64,000 nt of DNA. It comes from Macrosoma leucophasiata (taxonomy: Eukaryota > Arthropoda > Insecta > Lepidoptera > Hedylidae). Of this stretch, positions 44,141 to 57,031 are shown piece after piece. The notes under the pieces were generated by a model. The model was not told the origin of the DNA, ran no database searches, and worked only from the letters and a program-made list of their open reading frames with translations. The stretch's first letter is position 1. Every line of letters starts with the position of its first letter. The position numbers and the translations under genes were made by a program. The stretch lies in NCBI GenBank assembly GCA_036365455.1, contig JAWQUS010000020.1, positions 2,267,001 through 2,331,000 on the forward strand, written 5' to 3'.

Positions 44141-44710
44141 TAGGGGCCGTCCATAAAAAGGTACGTCACGCTAAAATAAGCCTTCTAAATAATAAGGGGG
44201 AGCCCCCCCTCTTGTCACACTATCTGTGACCCTCCCTAAAAATATTACGTCACAGTAACTTAGACCTCCCTGAAAATATCATTTTTTTATCAGAAATATA
44301 ACGTAACTTCACGCCTGTAATCCCCGAAGGGGTAGGCAGAGGTAAATGCATGCATTCAATCATACATGCTAACACCCACGACTCGCCGGTTACGTTTTGG
44401 CCCATGTAACAGGTGGCGAACCTGTTGCCATCTCCGGGCACATTACCAAACTCCGGGGTACTGGGAAACTTCCAGAAAATGGAAAAATCCCAATAGAAGC
44501 AGAGATAAAGGATTTTAAACCGTTATCTCTGATAGTCCCCGACCCGGGAATCGAACCCAGGACCTCCAGCGTAATAGTAGTGGCCTGCTACCACTACGCT
44601 ACTGATCAGAAATATGAAATATCAATTTAAAAAATTTTAATCTATTGCGTCACGTTGCCTTGGACCCCTTGTCCACCTCGTCACATTTTGTCACGATCAG
44701 CGAGACCCCT
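44141..44710. mobile_element. Older GGGGCCGTCC / CGTCAC-rich element hosting the SINE
   Basis: Begins taggggccgtccataaaaag; repeated words tacgtcacgct, attacgtcacag, gcgtcacgttg, cgtcacattttgtcac and C-rich blocks on both sides of the SINE suggest one element split by it. The right boundary is uncertain. Confidence 0.5.
44300..44604 (-). mobile_element. tRNA-derived SINE, family B, with 11-bp target duplication
   Basis: Full-length minus-strand copy (taacttcacgcctgtaatcc ... ccgggaatcgaacccaggac ... accactacgct). Flanked by a perfect atcagaaatat at 44289-44299 and 44605-44615. The host sequence, 44141-44710, is an older CGTCAC-rich MITE. Confidence 0.93.
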
Positions 44711-45478
44711 CCCCACTTATTGATTTCAATTGAACAACAGACCCACAAAGGGCGTATCTAAAAGATAACATGTTCGTTGTACTGATAATTGAAATCCTGT
44801 CCTAACACGTGTATATCATCGTACAAATGTATCGATTCGGTCAACAATGACAATTTGTGCAATTGACGCGTCAGACGACGCCGGTCAAAGAGTTTAACTC
44901 GTCCTTTCAAGGGCGTCGTCTATAAATATTTTCGCCTGTAGGTACACAATCTTCCGACGACCTTAGTCGTCCTTTAGGGGACACTCGTAACATTCTCTAC
45001 GTAAATCGAAGAGAAAAAACTGCTCGAATTTCATCTTAGTCTGATTTATACTTGTTTTCCTTCGTTCATATTTTTTTATACGAAAAAGTTCAACCCCGTC
45101 GCTCGAATCTAAGCGAATGACCTCGAAGATACAATTTTCGGGTAGCATGAATCCATAGTAGGTACACGAGTAAATAATTGGGATTATTCACTATAACGGG
45201 GAAGGCATAGCATAAGTTATTGTGGCCAACTTGACATTGAATTTAAATAACGTTAATGAGCTAAATAGATTCGCAGAGCCTCCATTTAGATGTAGAGTAA
45301 CCGGTAGAGCGTTGCTCATCCGAAAAAAGGATGCAAATTATACAATTACTCGAATACGTTAAAATTGTTAATGTAGTGAATATAATAAGGCCTCTTAAAA
45401 TTATGAAAAGTTGTGAAATATAATGTGAAAGTCCTACACCGGTTTTGGTATGAATGTTACTGATACAACAGTTAGATA

Positions 45479-45745
45479 CAGTGGTGTAGCTAATATGGGT
45501 GGCACCTAGGGCGGATGACCAAAAAAAAAAGGAAACATCCCATTCTTTTGTATCTTATTACCATTCTCCACCTTTGTGCCCCACTATTTGAGCAAATTCT
45601 GCCTCTGGTGCCCCCTGGTATTAGAAATGCGAAAGTGAGTTTTGTGTTGCGCTTTCACGTCTAAACAGCTCAAATTTGAGTTATTTAAAGAGGGGGTGTC
45701 ACCCCCAAATGGGTGGCACCCGGTACGCCCCCTCCCCAGCCACTG
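45479..45745. mobile_element. Non-autonomous hAT-like element, 267 bp
   Basis: Ends cagtggtgtagcta and ccccagccactg (inverted CAGTGG). Flanked by 8-bp gttagata (45471-45478) and gttagatg (45746-45753). The 8-bp duplication and CAGTGG-type ends fit hAT transposons. The interior reads cacccccaaatgggtggcac. Confidence 0.82.
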
Positions 45746-45753
45746 GTTAGATG

Positions 45754-48700
45754 TTATTGTTGTAGGTTTGTGTTGCGGTTGTTGATAATGTAGGGATGTA
45801 GCGAAAATCAATTGTTCAACAAAAGGCTGTAAGTGCAATAACCGAGCCGTGAACACGGAGTGAATTAACGAGTTAGAATGAAAACGCGTCAAGATCACTC
45901 GACGCAGCCGTTACGATAGGGCGTTCACCGTTTTTATCGTTTTATATGAAGGCATAAACTGTATGATAATTACTCGTCTGAAACAAGTGGAGTAAGCAGG
46001 GGTCGGCTGTTTGCGACGGACCGGCGACATCAGATCTCGTATTGATAAGTCTGTAGAGTCTGTACACATATACATTCGCAAAACCAAATACGTTGCGGTA
46101 TTCAAATGCAAATTGATTGTAGCGTTACTTTCTTTTTCAAATTACCGACGTCGAATGATAACCAATTGGTCAATAAGTTAAATTACATTTTCATTCCATT
46201 TAAACCGCACGCGTGTGTTGTGCGTATTGTGCGTGACTGGGATAGAGTAAGTTCCGATTTTAATCCAACATTTTAACATACATTTTGATAAGGCTGCGCG
46301 TGGAAATTACTAGAAGTATTCGCTAGAATACGCTCAATATACTCGGAAGTTACAAATTTTAAGGCTTCCAAACTGAATAGACTGTATTGAATAGTTTTAT
46401 ATTCTTGCCATTTCCTGAATACGTAGGTTTTAAGGTAGTTAGATGTTTCCAATTTTCTATCACGTCCAAAGGATTTTATAGCCAACACAAAGCAGGATAA
46501 GATCGCTATAATAGACGCCAGAGGCTAACGAGTACAGCAGGGTTTTTGTTTACATTGACGTACTGAATTGACTCAGTTGTAGCAGTATCAGCTTATTTAC
46601 GGCGATGGCACCACGAAAAACATAAATGTAACTTTGTTTTTCGATATAAAATAAAGGATAACGATAGTTTTTCCCTAAGTTAACATTGTTTGTTTCTACA
46701 AAAACGTGTTTTTGGCGACATTGTCGGAGCGATACTACGGGACGATCCGAGCTGTTTGCAGAGCACCGGCTGTAACTACGGGAAACAATAAACTGACGAA
46801 ACTGAACATATACACGAGGAAGACTAATTTTGGACACTTTATAGAGCCACGCAAACAAGTTTACGGCGGAATATATTATAAATAAAACTGGTCCGATGTC
46901 TACAGTCGCTTAATTGTGGCATAATGAACAATAATCTGTTGCCACCCGATAAACTCTTCCCTTTCGCTTTTGCGTCGATACATATGTAATGTTTAATCTA
47001 CTGTCTCTGAGTCATGCATTGTTTGAATAGTTCTATGTGGGATGGTGAAATGCTACACAGATTTAATATTTTGCAGAAATTTGCCGTAGACCCACATCTG
47101 CCAGATGTGTTGGTTGAAGACTGCTTTACCTAGAATTGTTCTAAAAAAGAAAACCTTTGTAGATACAATATAATACATCTATAATGTTAATTTATGCTCC
47201 TGCAAAATTGTAGGTGTTATCGTGATAAGCATATTATCTATATGTACATTAAATGTTTACGTAGTATGTCCAGTTGATTCGAACGATAATGATTGCTTGC
47301 GAGTGATAAATTTCTGAAAGCAAGGTATGGCTAGGATATGATGCACAACTACGCATTCCCTCGACGTTAATTGTGGATAAACAAAAGCAGGATGAGGGAT
47401 TGCGTCTCGGATTGAAGATTAATTTGCTGATGAACCAATATTTCTGGCGCTCTGCCATCTAACGTCGTGATCGTGGTTTCTTTACAAAACTGTTTTCAGC
47501 GGCATAGCCGTTTGTAATATTTGAACGATGCATTTAATGTAATTTATATATTACTGTTTATTACATATTAACTATGTTTAAATCGACACGAGTTATTTAT
47601 TGTGCTGATAAATTGTAGATTACATGAATAGTAGGAGCGATTTCCGTCTCGAAGACGTGTCGAACTTAATGTAGGTACCACAAATCGACAGAATACATAT
47701 TGGATGATTGAACTTGTAAAGGCATTTCCACTAGTCAGATAGACTATAGACTTACTCGACATCCTTAGATTTAGGGAGTATAATTATAGAGATTAGGAGA
47801 TGTATATTTGAAGATTGTGATATTTCTGGTGAATGCCAGTGCATAGATGTAAGCTTTGGTTCTAAACCGAAATTTTTATAAAATTTCTCTTTGGATTTAA
47901 CGCAGGGTTCCATTTCTATTGAACACTGCTTCCGTGTGATCTGTTGCTTGTATCTGACCGCCCTGTGATTTTGATAAAGTTATTGGCCGAGGTTAGAAAT
48001 AAGAAAAATGATTTCTATAGAAATATATTGTGACCACAATAAGTGATAAAATATCCATTAGTGCATCTTTTTATTGGTTTTAAAGCAAACTACAATGTGC
48101 TTATCTCTACTATTCTAATTGTAAATAAATAGTATGTAAGTACACATTTTATGAATTAAGTATATTTTTACATTGCACTGATATACCTATAGTATTTTAG
48201 AGGATACCCAGGATTGAATAAATTGTTCTTTTATATAAAATGAGCGTGTTTCCTTTCATTCCACTATCGCGCTTTATCGGCACCTCAATGTTGTGTAATG
48301 CATTGTTTACGTTATAGCGGTCGCTGGTCGGCGGTGGGCAGTTGTGCTAATCTACAGACTATTAAAATTCGCATAATAATATGTTGCGGACGAGAGAAGC
48401 TGCATTTTAATGATATATTTTCTCAAGCACTACACACATACTACGGTATAATAAATAATACGAGCTTGACCGAATTTCGCATATTTCATGACATTAGCGC
48501 CATCTGTTGGCGATTTAAAATAGCTCTAGCTATTACATAATGAAGATTTTAGGAGTTTCGCAGGTTTCGCTTCTTGTTGAAAGGGTAATTTTATTTCTGA
48601 ACGTATTTTTGGAACCAATTTCTGCAGATCATAGGCTTATTACAAGCTCATTACTTTTTTTTTTAATTAAGTATTTTCTCTTTAAACACCTACCTAAAAC

Positions 48701-49500
48701 GTGAGGTTTCAATGCCGTTGCGTTGGTGCTCCTGAGGACATATAACGACTGTGCCAGAAATTACGGTTCCATACATGACCACCTGACCGGAACGCATACT
48801 AAACATTACCCTTTAACGACAAGTAGATTATTATTAGATGTGGTGGTATATACGCAATCATGTTCCGCCACTGGAGCTCTACCATCGGTACAATTATTTC
48901 ATATACCAGCCCTCAATTTATATTACTTTAATCTCAAGATTAAAAATATGCTTAGATACCAGATAATAGGCTTATGGGGCATAGGTAGGTATATCTATCT
49001 TCTTCACCAACTAAACACAAAAATGAGAAGTACCTAGGTATCTACTTACATATTCGGCTAGGTTGCCAATTATCTAACTTCAAGCAACTAAACAGTAGGT
49101 TTCTTGGAAGAAATCGATTTACGTGGTGAGGAAGTAGGTATCATCTAATGGATTTTAGTGTAGGCATGTACTTATAAATAATTAGGTACCTATATTTCAA
49201 TAGGTACTTACCTAAACTAATCTCGGATACCACTCGGATCTCAATAAAATTGGACATTATTTGCAAAATACTCTTTTAACAATAACAATTTTCACAAGCG
49301 TAGGTCAAGGCCAAACGTAATCTTATCTACCCTCTCTGGTCGCCTAGATATTTTATATGAATGAAACTTGCGATTAAACATGGATTTATCTCATACTAGG
49401 TAGGTAGCTGTACAGCCTGTACAAATACTACACATACAGCTTGATAGTTGTGTTACGCCAATTCGTTCTTTGTTTTTTGGATTCAAACTTATCTATAGAA
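45754..49500. other. Gene-poor DNA with a decayed family A copy
   Basis: Open frames here are short and unlike known proteins. A decayed minus-strand family A retroposon (gttgcgttggtgctcctgag, gaccacctgaccggaacgca, ccgccactggagctctacca) lies at about 48700-48895. No other feature is supported. Confidence 0.5.
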
Positions 49501-49504
49501 ATTA

Positions 49505-49640
49505 ACGGAAAGAAAAATTTGACTTCGGGCAGGAATCGAACCTGCGACCTCAGGATAACCAGTCCAGCCGCTTTACCACTAAGCTACCGAAGTCCCTTTT
49601 GTGGAACGATTCCTGCCCGAAGTCAAATTTTTCTTGTCGT
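49505..49640. mobile_element. Family C2 tRNA-like SINE with inverted 3' duplicate
   Basis: On the minus strand, cttcggtagcttagtggtaa to ggttcgattcctgcccgaag is tRNA-like. Its 3' part recurs inverted: aaatttgacttcgggcagga on one side and cgattcctgcccgaagtcaa on the other, around the head. Confidence 0.8.
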
Positions 49641-50338
49641 ATTTTCTTTAATTTCTTAAGTTCACTCGCATGTGTTATTGCGATAAAATAAATTGTACAA
49701 TTATCTCTATAGCATAGCTCTATAGTTACTAATGGGTCATGGTAAGATTTGTCAAAAAAAGATATAATGAAACATGGTAAAACAGCTTTGAAATAATATT
49801 TTGTTTATCATAGTTCAAAATTAACGTACCATGTGACGCTGGGCTCTGCCGGACTTGATGTTGTGATCCGGCAAGACAACAACAATGCGAGACAGGATAC
49901 ATCCAACGTTTGGTTTCCCTAAGTCAGAAGCAACAGTTGCCAGCTTCAAGCTTCAGTTCGCAGTACATCGCACATCTGCATTCAGTTGCAGGTTTATCGT
50001 ATCTGTCTTACACAATACCGCTCCAACACCACTCTCGTCAAGGTCACGCACCGACAGCGAGCAAGCAACCAGCTGTTCCCACGCTTACAACTAGCAGTCG
50101 ACACTACACTATACTTTTTGGCAGTCGAAGCGGGAAATCGGACCTGGATTCATGACCATATGGGCACCATACAGTAGTAATAATAATAAACTAAAGATTG
50201 ATTTTCGATAAGCGGTGAGTAGGTAGGTACCTACACCGCGTAGGCCAGTCGCTTGAAGGTTCGCGAGGCTTCAGCTATTGAGTGGTACGATGGCGGTAAG
50301 CTCAGTTTAGCGACCCGTTTGGAACCCATGTAAATATT

Positions 50339-50622
50339 CTACTGGTGGTAGAGTTCCGGTGACCGAACCCGCGGGCGTAGACACCACCGCATTACCTAAT
50401 ATACTTGCTGCTAAATGGTAGTGTGCAGCACTATCATGTTCCGGTCAGGTGGTAATTTACTGCCCTGTTATTTCCGGCACAGAGGCATAACACCTTTGGC
50501 CTCAGGAGTGGTAACGCATCTGCATTTTTACCTTGGTCTTTGTGTGGGTGTCTATAGGCTGCAGTCATCACTTAACATCAATGTGAACTGCATGCTTGTT
50601 TGCCACACCATTACATAAAAAA
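50339..50622 (+). mobile_element. Family A poly(A)-tailed retroposon
   Basis: From tactggtggtagagttccgg to tgcttgtttgccacaccatt then acataaaaaa. Full-length. A family D foldback element follows at 50707. Confidence 0.85.
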
Positions 50623-50706
50623 TTGGCAGAGCGGAAAGCCTAAAGGTCAAATTTCTTTTTGCATTTATTTTGCTGCGTGGCTGGTGTAAGTCGCCTACGA
50701 TCTCGG

Positions 50707-50965
50707 TACAGTATCCAACAAGAAATAATGCACATCGACCTCAGGAAGAGACGTCGGCTTATTTCGGATCTGTAGAGCATTATCTCTTTCGAACCTTACC
50801 TATTTCACGTTTGTCGACCATTTTGATCAAGTTTTGACCAATAATTTACCGGACTACGGATGCTTACGTAGGCAGTGTGCAGCAGAGATAACGCTCTATG
50901 AAGCCGAAACTAGCCGATTGTCACTTTCATAGGCTCGATGTGCATTATTTCTCGATGAGCACTGT
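50707..50965. mobile_element. Foldback MITE (family D), most complete copy
   Basis: Left acagtatccaacaagaaata, atgcacatcgacctcagg; right ggctcgatgtgcattatttc. Internal acgtttgtcgaccattttga and ttgaccaataatttaccgg serve as the reference for the interrupted copy at 53423. Confidence 0.82.
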
Positions 50966-52406
50966 AAGTATTTTCTTGTAAACAACAAGACTCGTTATCT
51001 TCACGAAGTAGTAGTATTATCAGGGAACTAGCCGCTTGACCATATGAGTACCTTACACGGTGTTGATGAATGCATTTTTGATTGGTTTTGGATATGCGGA
51101 GATTTTCCTGACTGTACCTAAGTATTTACTGGAATTCGTTGTGATGTAGAAAAAGTTTGTTGGTTGTTATTGAAAGGAGAGGGATAAAAATAATAATACT
51201 TCATAAAAAGCTTAACTAATGTTTTATTTGTCGGTTTAACGTACAGACGTAAGGCATCCTCCCAACACTATTGGCACACAGAACCATCATTTACATTACA
51301 TTCGACTAAAAACGCATAAAATGAGCATAATATCACTTCACATCGGACCACAAACATTGGAATGTTGAGTTTAGGAAACAAATGGAATACCCAAATGTTA
51401 TACACATAAATGTCCATTTAAGATTTATTTCGCCAGTCCATTGTCCATGCGAAAATTTGCCAGATAACAGAATAATTATAAAAAAAATCAAGACTAGAGT
51501 TTTTAAGTAAACGCGCCGTGAAATCAAATATTTACAGTGTACGCTCGTCAAAATGTATTTAAAAAATATATATAAACCAACCTCGATTAACGTTTTGTGA
51601 CAATTGAAATTTATTTTAAAAATAAGAGATTCTTAAAATAATTTGGTTTAGATTTGGTTTGTACTACGTAATTAAACAAAAAAACAATTATTTAAAAAAA
51701 AAATCGGCCATCACTCAAGAATAATTCGACTTTGAAAAGTTTTAACAATAAATAAAGTGCGGTAGTCACAAAAATACATTGACATAAAAAATATGTTTAT
51801 AAGAAAGTAAATGTTATTTATACAGATGTCGCTAATTGTTTTTTTTTTTTTTTGAAAAATCACCACAGTACTGGACAAAACGATTGGCACTGTCCGAAGA
51901 AAACTTAAACAATACTTAAACGTAGACAAAATAGAAAATTTAATTTCAATCGAGTAAATATCCAATACTGCAAGAAATACTGTTGAATTCACGACGATTT
52001 CTCATAAATATAAATAACTGTATTAATTAAAAAAAAAACAAAAAAAAAAAATGGACGCAAATCAATTTCAAATTATTGCACAGTAGAAATAAAAAAATAA
52101 TCATCTATGCTTTACTGGCCAGTCCTTTTGACTAATCGAACTAATCCGTACAAGTTCCATTGGATCGTTCCCGCTAATATTAGGCACTGGATTCCGCTAA
52201 TATCAAAGCTAATTTTAATTTTACTCCTCGTTACACATAATCTTATACTTTTACGCGTGACTTAAGCACTTCAAAGGGTATAATAGGGCCTTCCTTCGAA
52301 AAAAATTGATACTAATGATGGTTAAACACGTGATGGTAAAGTAGTAAAACTATTGACTGAGGGGTATAACTCCATACCTAATACAGTACAGCAAGAAATA
52401 TTGAAT
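50966..52406. other. AT-rich DNA, no feature supported
   Basis: Contains homopolymer A/T runs (for example 51839-51855) and scattered poly(A)-signal words on the minus strand. It could be distal 3' UTR or flank of the 60-kb minus-strand gene, but nothing shows this. Confidence 0.4.
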
Positions 52407-52662
52407 TTTTTAATGTAATGGAAGTGGCAAACAATCATACAGTTCACATTGATGTTCAGTGATGACTGCAGCCTATAGACAATCACACAAAGACCAAGGT
52501 CAAAATGCAAAAGGTTTGCCCGTGACCACGGTAGCTGGAAAGCGACCGAAAAGTCGGGTGTAAGAAGTTTGGGAGTGTTGTATACGCGAGAAAATCCGCA
52601 AGCTTAATTTCTACAATATTAGTTATGTCTTTGAACCTAATACGTTTAAGTAAATAAAATTA

Positions 52663-52975
52663 CTGCCTCAGAAAGTGGTAGCAGTCCACTATTACAACGC
52701 TGAGGTCCTGGGTACGATTCCCGGGTCGGGGAATATTAGAGATAACGGTGTAAAATCCTTTATCTCTACTTCTATTGGGATTTTTCCATTTTCTGGAAGT
52801 TTCCCAGTACCTTAGAGTGTGGTAATGTGCCCGGAGATGTCAACAGGCTCGCCACCTGTTACATGGGCCAAAACGTAACCGGCGAATCGTGGCTGTTTGC
52901 ATGTATGATGCAAAAAATGCATGCATTTACCTCTGGCTACCCCGAAGGGGTAGGGGTAGTAAATACTACTATCAT
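52663..52975 (+). mobile_element. tRNA-derived SINE, family B
   Basis: Head shortened (actgcctcagaaagtggtag, an A-box deletion), then B box ggtacgattcccgggtcggg and the full body to cctctggctaccccgaaggg. Lacks a clear tail duplication. Preceded by a family A fragment (52407-52513) and a piece with gaccacggtagctggaaagc. Confidence 0.82.
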
Positions 52976-53068
52976 AAAAACATCACGTGCCCAACCATCG
53001 GTAATACACGACAAGATACTTCGGATAGTTACAGCATAATATCGAATACAATATCAATAACTCTAGAC

Positions 53069-53376
53069 CAGAGGTTCCCAAACTATTTTTTCTTGTAGAC
53101 ACTTTACAATTTTTTCTGGTTGCTGTGGACCCCCGTCCTTGCTACATTTATATCACATTCCCATATTTTCAATTTTTATTCACGCCTACGTCGACCCCCA
53201 TCGTGTCTCCCATGGACCACTTTGGGAATCTTAAGTAGGGAAGTAAATTGGTACTATCAGTGTATGTGTTGAGATCCATTATCGTGGACCCCCAAATTCT
53301 TTTTTCGCTGACGCAGACCCCTTTCAGCTTGTCATAGACCCCCAGGGGTCGATATAGACCACTTTGGGAATCACTG
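53069..53376. mobile_element. Non-autonomous hAT-like element, 308 bp
   Basis: Left end cagaggttcccaaact and right end ctttgggaatcactg invert on each other. Flanked by 8-bp ctctagac (53061-53068) and ctctagat (53377-53384). The interior has repeated gacccccatcg and catggaccactttgggaatc motifs. A rearranged relative lies at 8352-8557. Confidence 0.9.
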
Positions 53377-53512
53377 CTCTAGATGGATACGCTCCACATG
53401 TCCGACTAGTTAACGTTTACAATACTCAGCAAAGAAAAATTGCACATCGAACCTACGAAAGAGATAATACGCTAGTTTCGAGCTTCGTCTTCGTAGAGCG
53501 TTATCTCTTTCT

Positions 53513-53748
53513 TTTATGTAATGGAAGTGGTAAACAAGCATGCAGTTCACATTTATGTTAAGTGATGACTGCAGCCTATAGACACTCACACAAAGAACAG
53601 GTCAAAATGCAGATGCGTTACCACTCCTGAGGAATAAGGTGTTATGAATCTGTGCCGGAAATTAGAGGGCCGTTCATTACCACCTGACCGCGGAACACGA
53701 TAGTGCTGAACACTACCATTTAGCGGCGAGTATATTAGGTAATGCGGC
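53513..53748 (-). mobile_element. Family A retroposon nested in the family D MITE
   Basis: From cttttatgtaatggaagtgg to cgagtatattaggtaatgcg. Its 5' end is truncated before the ggtggtgcctacg segment, and MITE sequence resumes immediately. Confidence 0.88.
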
Positions 53749-53810
53749 CCACACTGCCTACGCAAGCACTGATAGTCCGGTATTGGTCAAAACTTGATCA
53801 AGACTCCTAA

Positions 53811-54324
53811 TTGTCCTATAATGTTTGTTTCTGTATGATTTTTTTTTTATATTGCACCCCCTACATTAAAATATGGTTCAACTACCACAAAGTCAATTGG
53901 TAGAGGATTCCTTATTGCTTTATTGACTGCCTCGTTGGCTCAGTGGTCGCAATAGCGATGGTGAAGCCTGAGATCCTGGGTTCGAGACCCAGGTCGGGAA
54001 AATCTGATATTGGGTTTTTTCTGTGAGGAAATTCCCAGTAGTAGCCCGGAGTCTGGTCGTGCCTCGGAGTACGTAAAGCCGTCCTGCGCCCGATCTCTCT
54101 CAGGTCGTGTCGGATTGCCGTCCCATGAGCGGGCTATGAGAGTAAAGGAATAGAGAGTGCACCTGTGTTTGCGCATACACTTGTGCACTATATCTCCCGC
54201 GCAGTTGGCTAGTCTCCGTGGAGATTATTCGCCGTGACCGAAATTCGGTCTGTAGGTCATTATTTTTGCATTAAGTCCACCTAATGTAGGCAAGTTAAAC
54301 TTTTAAAGAAATAAATAAATAAAA
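53811..54324 (+). mobile_element. Second tRNA-SINE family nested in the family D MITE
   Basis: The tRNA-like part starts at about 53924: gactgcctcgttggctcagt (A box) and cctgggttcgagacccaggt (B box). A ~330-bp body follows (cgtgcctcggagtacgtaaa, tctctctcaggtcgtgtcgg, ccgtgaccgaaattcggtct) and ends aaagaaataaataaataaaa. About 113 bp before the head also interrupts the MITE and may be a separate piece. Confidence 0.85.
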
Positions 54325-54437
54325 TGGTCGACAAACGTCATATAAGTAAGGTGCGAAAGAGATAACGCTCTACTGACCCGAAATAAGCCGAAGTCTCTTT
54401 CCTGCGGTCCATGTGCAATATTTCTAGTTGGATACTG

Positions 54438-57031
54438 GACCTAATTTTACATTTTCACCGTGTGATACAAAAGCTGCCGTCACTACGTTTCTCAACTACA
54501 ATTATATCGATATTTAGTAAAAAATATCTAATTACCATTTCATTTTGTACAAAATGCATACAGCTTAAATGTACATTAATGTTAGTTCAAATATACATGA
54601 CATGATTACAGACCTATTCGAATGTCTTAAAAAATATATTTGTACTATTTATAATTTAACAAAAAAAAAAAAATAATAAACAAAAACCGCGTCAACAAAA
54701 ATAAATGCCATTTAAATAATAAATAAGCTTCAATATATACCGCGATATTTACATTTATACAGTTATTAATTCGGACTACATAATACCGTTTGAGGTCTGA
54801 TGACGGATATGTTCCGTTCTTGAAACGGTATTTTCCGGTACAGATTGAAGACGGAACAGAATCGCCACCTACCGGGAAAGTCTGCTTTAGTCCTAGTCTA
54901 ATTTGTGCCAAGCCTAACATTGCTTCCGGTAGTTCTATAATCTCCCAACAACAGTTTACTTTTAATATTTCGTGACTAAATATACCCATATATTCATAAA
55001 CGTATTTTAGCTAAAGTGTGTAGCTAATCTCTACTTTGTCTTTTTCTATCCTGCATATTTGACAATGCAACTGACAGAGACAAAGCATTCTATAGCTGAA
55101 ACGTATCTAATGTACGTTTATGAATAAGGGGGTTACATATATGACGTTCTTTAAACGAAATTTTATCAAAAACAACCAAAATATTTTTTTTAATCAAAAG
55201 TGAATAATCTAATATCAATTAATATTTAAACAAAACATGCATATTGTCGAACGTTTCGGACTAAAACAATATCGAAATAAATATTGAATTCGTGTGTAGT
55301 CCTTCGTTTCTGATTGAGTATGTTACATCTAAACAGATATGACAAATATCTATTACAATTTACACTTGCACGAATAAAATTTGCGAAATGAATAAGTTGT
55401 GATTATAATGCAGTCATTCTTTGAAACAATTCATTTGACATTAAATCGTTATTAAAATAGTTTAATTACACTCTATAAAAAATCTCATCTGTTTAATTTC
55501 TTTTCGCATTTTCATCCAAAATTATACTTACTCATCATTCCTATATTTTCCAATACAATATCTTTTAAACATTTTTTTAATTTTAATTTCATTTTTACTT
55601 ATTACAACTAGGAATAATAATTTCGATATAACTACAATTAAAGTGGATTCGACTTCACACGTATAAAAAAAAAGACATTTTTTTTCAAATATCCAAAAAC
55701 ATTGTAATATTAAAAATGAAGTGGGATTCACTTTGCAAATTCGTTGTTACCTATGTACCCAGTGCGATTTAACGAATATACAAACCGAATCCACTCATTG
55801 ATATATCAGTACATTAGATTCAAAATGAAACGAGAACACGAAACTATGTTACATAATATACAATACTACAAGTATATAATAATGAACACAATCACATCTA
55901 CATATAAATTATAGCAGTCAATCTGTTAATATCAACATTATTATTTTAACATTCGAATTGTAATTAAAATATTCATCTCTGAGATTATGCGGCGGCACAG
56001 ATTCGTTTCAAATGACCTTCAGTAGAAATAAAATTTGGCGCAAAATGATCGGTTGTAGCTTCAACCAACGGGCTATAATTATAAATATTGTTTAAAAAAA
56101 AAATTGCACTCGTTTATATTTTGCAAGATAACCCGAGATAAAACTTTAAATTGGTAGGTACTGTAAAAAAGAAGAAGAAGAAGAAAGAAGAAGAAGAAGA
56201 AGAAAAAACATTTATTGGCGCAGCCGATCAAGTACTGCATAAAAAAGCAATAGAAAAAAAATTAAACATTTAAAATATAAGTAGGTTGGTACGACAAAAA
56301 AAAACAACATTTATGAAATCATTGACATTAAAACACAAAAAAAAAAGAAAGAACACTGTTAATATAAAAAGAAATAGGTACCTTGTAACAGTAGAAAAAT
56401 AAAACAAGATCTCACGGCTGCACCAAATAGTAGAAGACGCAAGGCGAGAGTAACATAGACCGCTCTATAACAGCAGTTAGGCTGGGTTTCACCAAGATAT
56501 TTGTTAAAATTATTGTAACATTTATTCCTGACGCTCCGTGCATGGCACGCGACGTTCTGGGTCGGTGACGGAACGGTCTAGTGGGCATGGTCTCATACTT
56601 TTCAATACAAAGAATATTTTTTTGCCTGACACGATCCTAGCACGGTCATAGCATGATACGGTGTAGTGGGCAGAAAACTTTAATCTGACTTTCTGGAACT
56701 TTTATGATAGTTTTTGAGATAAAAGACGTTCCAGCAATACGCGACATTCATTCCTTCTATCAACAAATAATACATTTTCTTAATTATCATTTGGATAATG
56801 CAAATTATTTAGAGAGGCTAATATTACGTTGATGAAACCTTAACCAAATGAACACATGTCATAAGAACGTGCGTTGAATATCAGAGTCGGCGGTTTGTGT
56901 ACAACTGTTTATACAGATAACGTCATGAGCTCGATTTCGATTATAAAAAGAAATGGAACAATCGTTAAAACAAAACCTTTTTTCAGAGTATTATATACGT
57001 AAAATATTTAATTACACACACTATACAATAT
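54438..57031. other. AT-rich DNA with a GAA microsatellite
   Basis: A (GAA)n tract lies at about 56166-56209. No coding frames with recognisable content. The sequence is otherwise plain A/T-rich. Confidence 0.5.

Larger units (their letters stand above)
53423..54437. mobile_element. Foldback MITE (family D) split by two insertions
   Basis: Left piece 53423-53512 (attgcacatcgaacctacga, gtagagcgttatctcttt), middle about 53749-53810 (acactgcctacgcaagcact, ggtcaaaacttgatcaa) and right piece 54325-54437 (ggtcgacaaacgtcatataa, gagataacgctctact, tgtgcaatatttctagttgg). Together they follow the inverse of 50707-50965. Confidence 0.85.

Noticed and set aside
46550..46858. 102-residue minus-strand open frame as a gene
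   Set aside because: No recognisable domain, ordinary composition for AT-rich random DNA, no supporting splice or promoter context.
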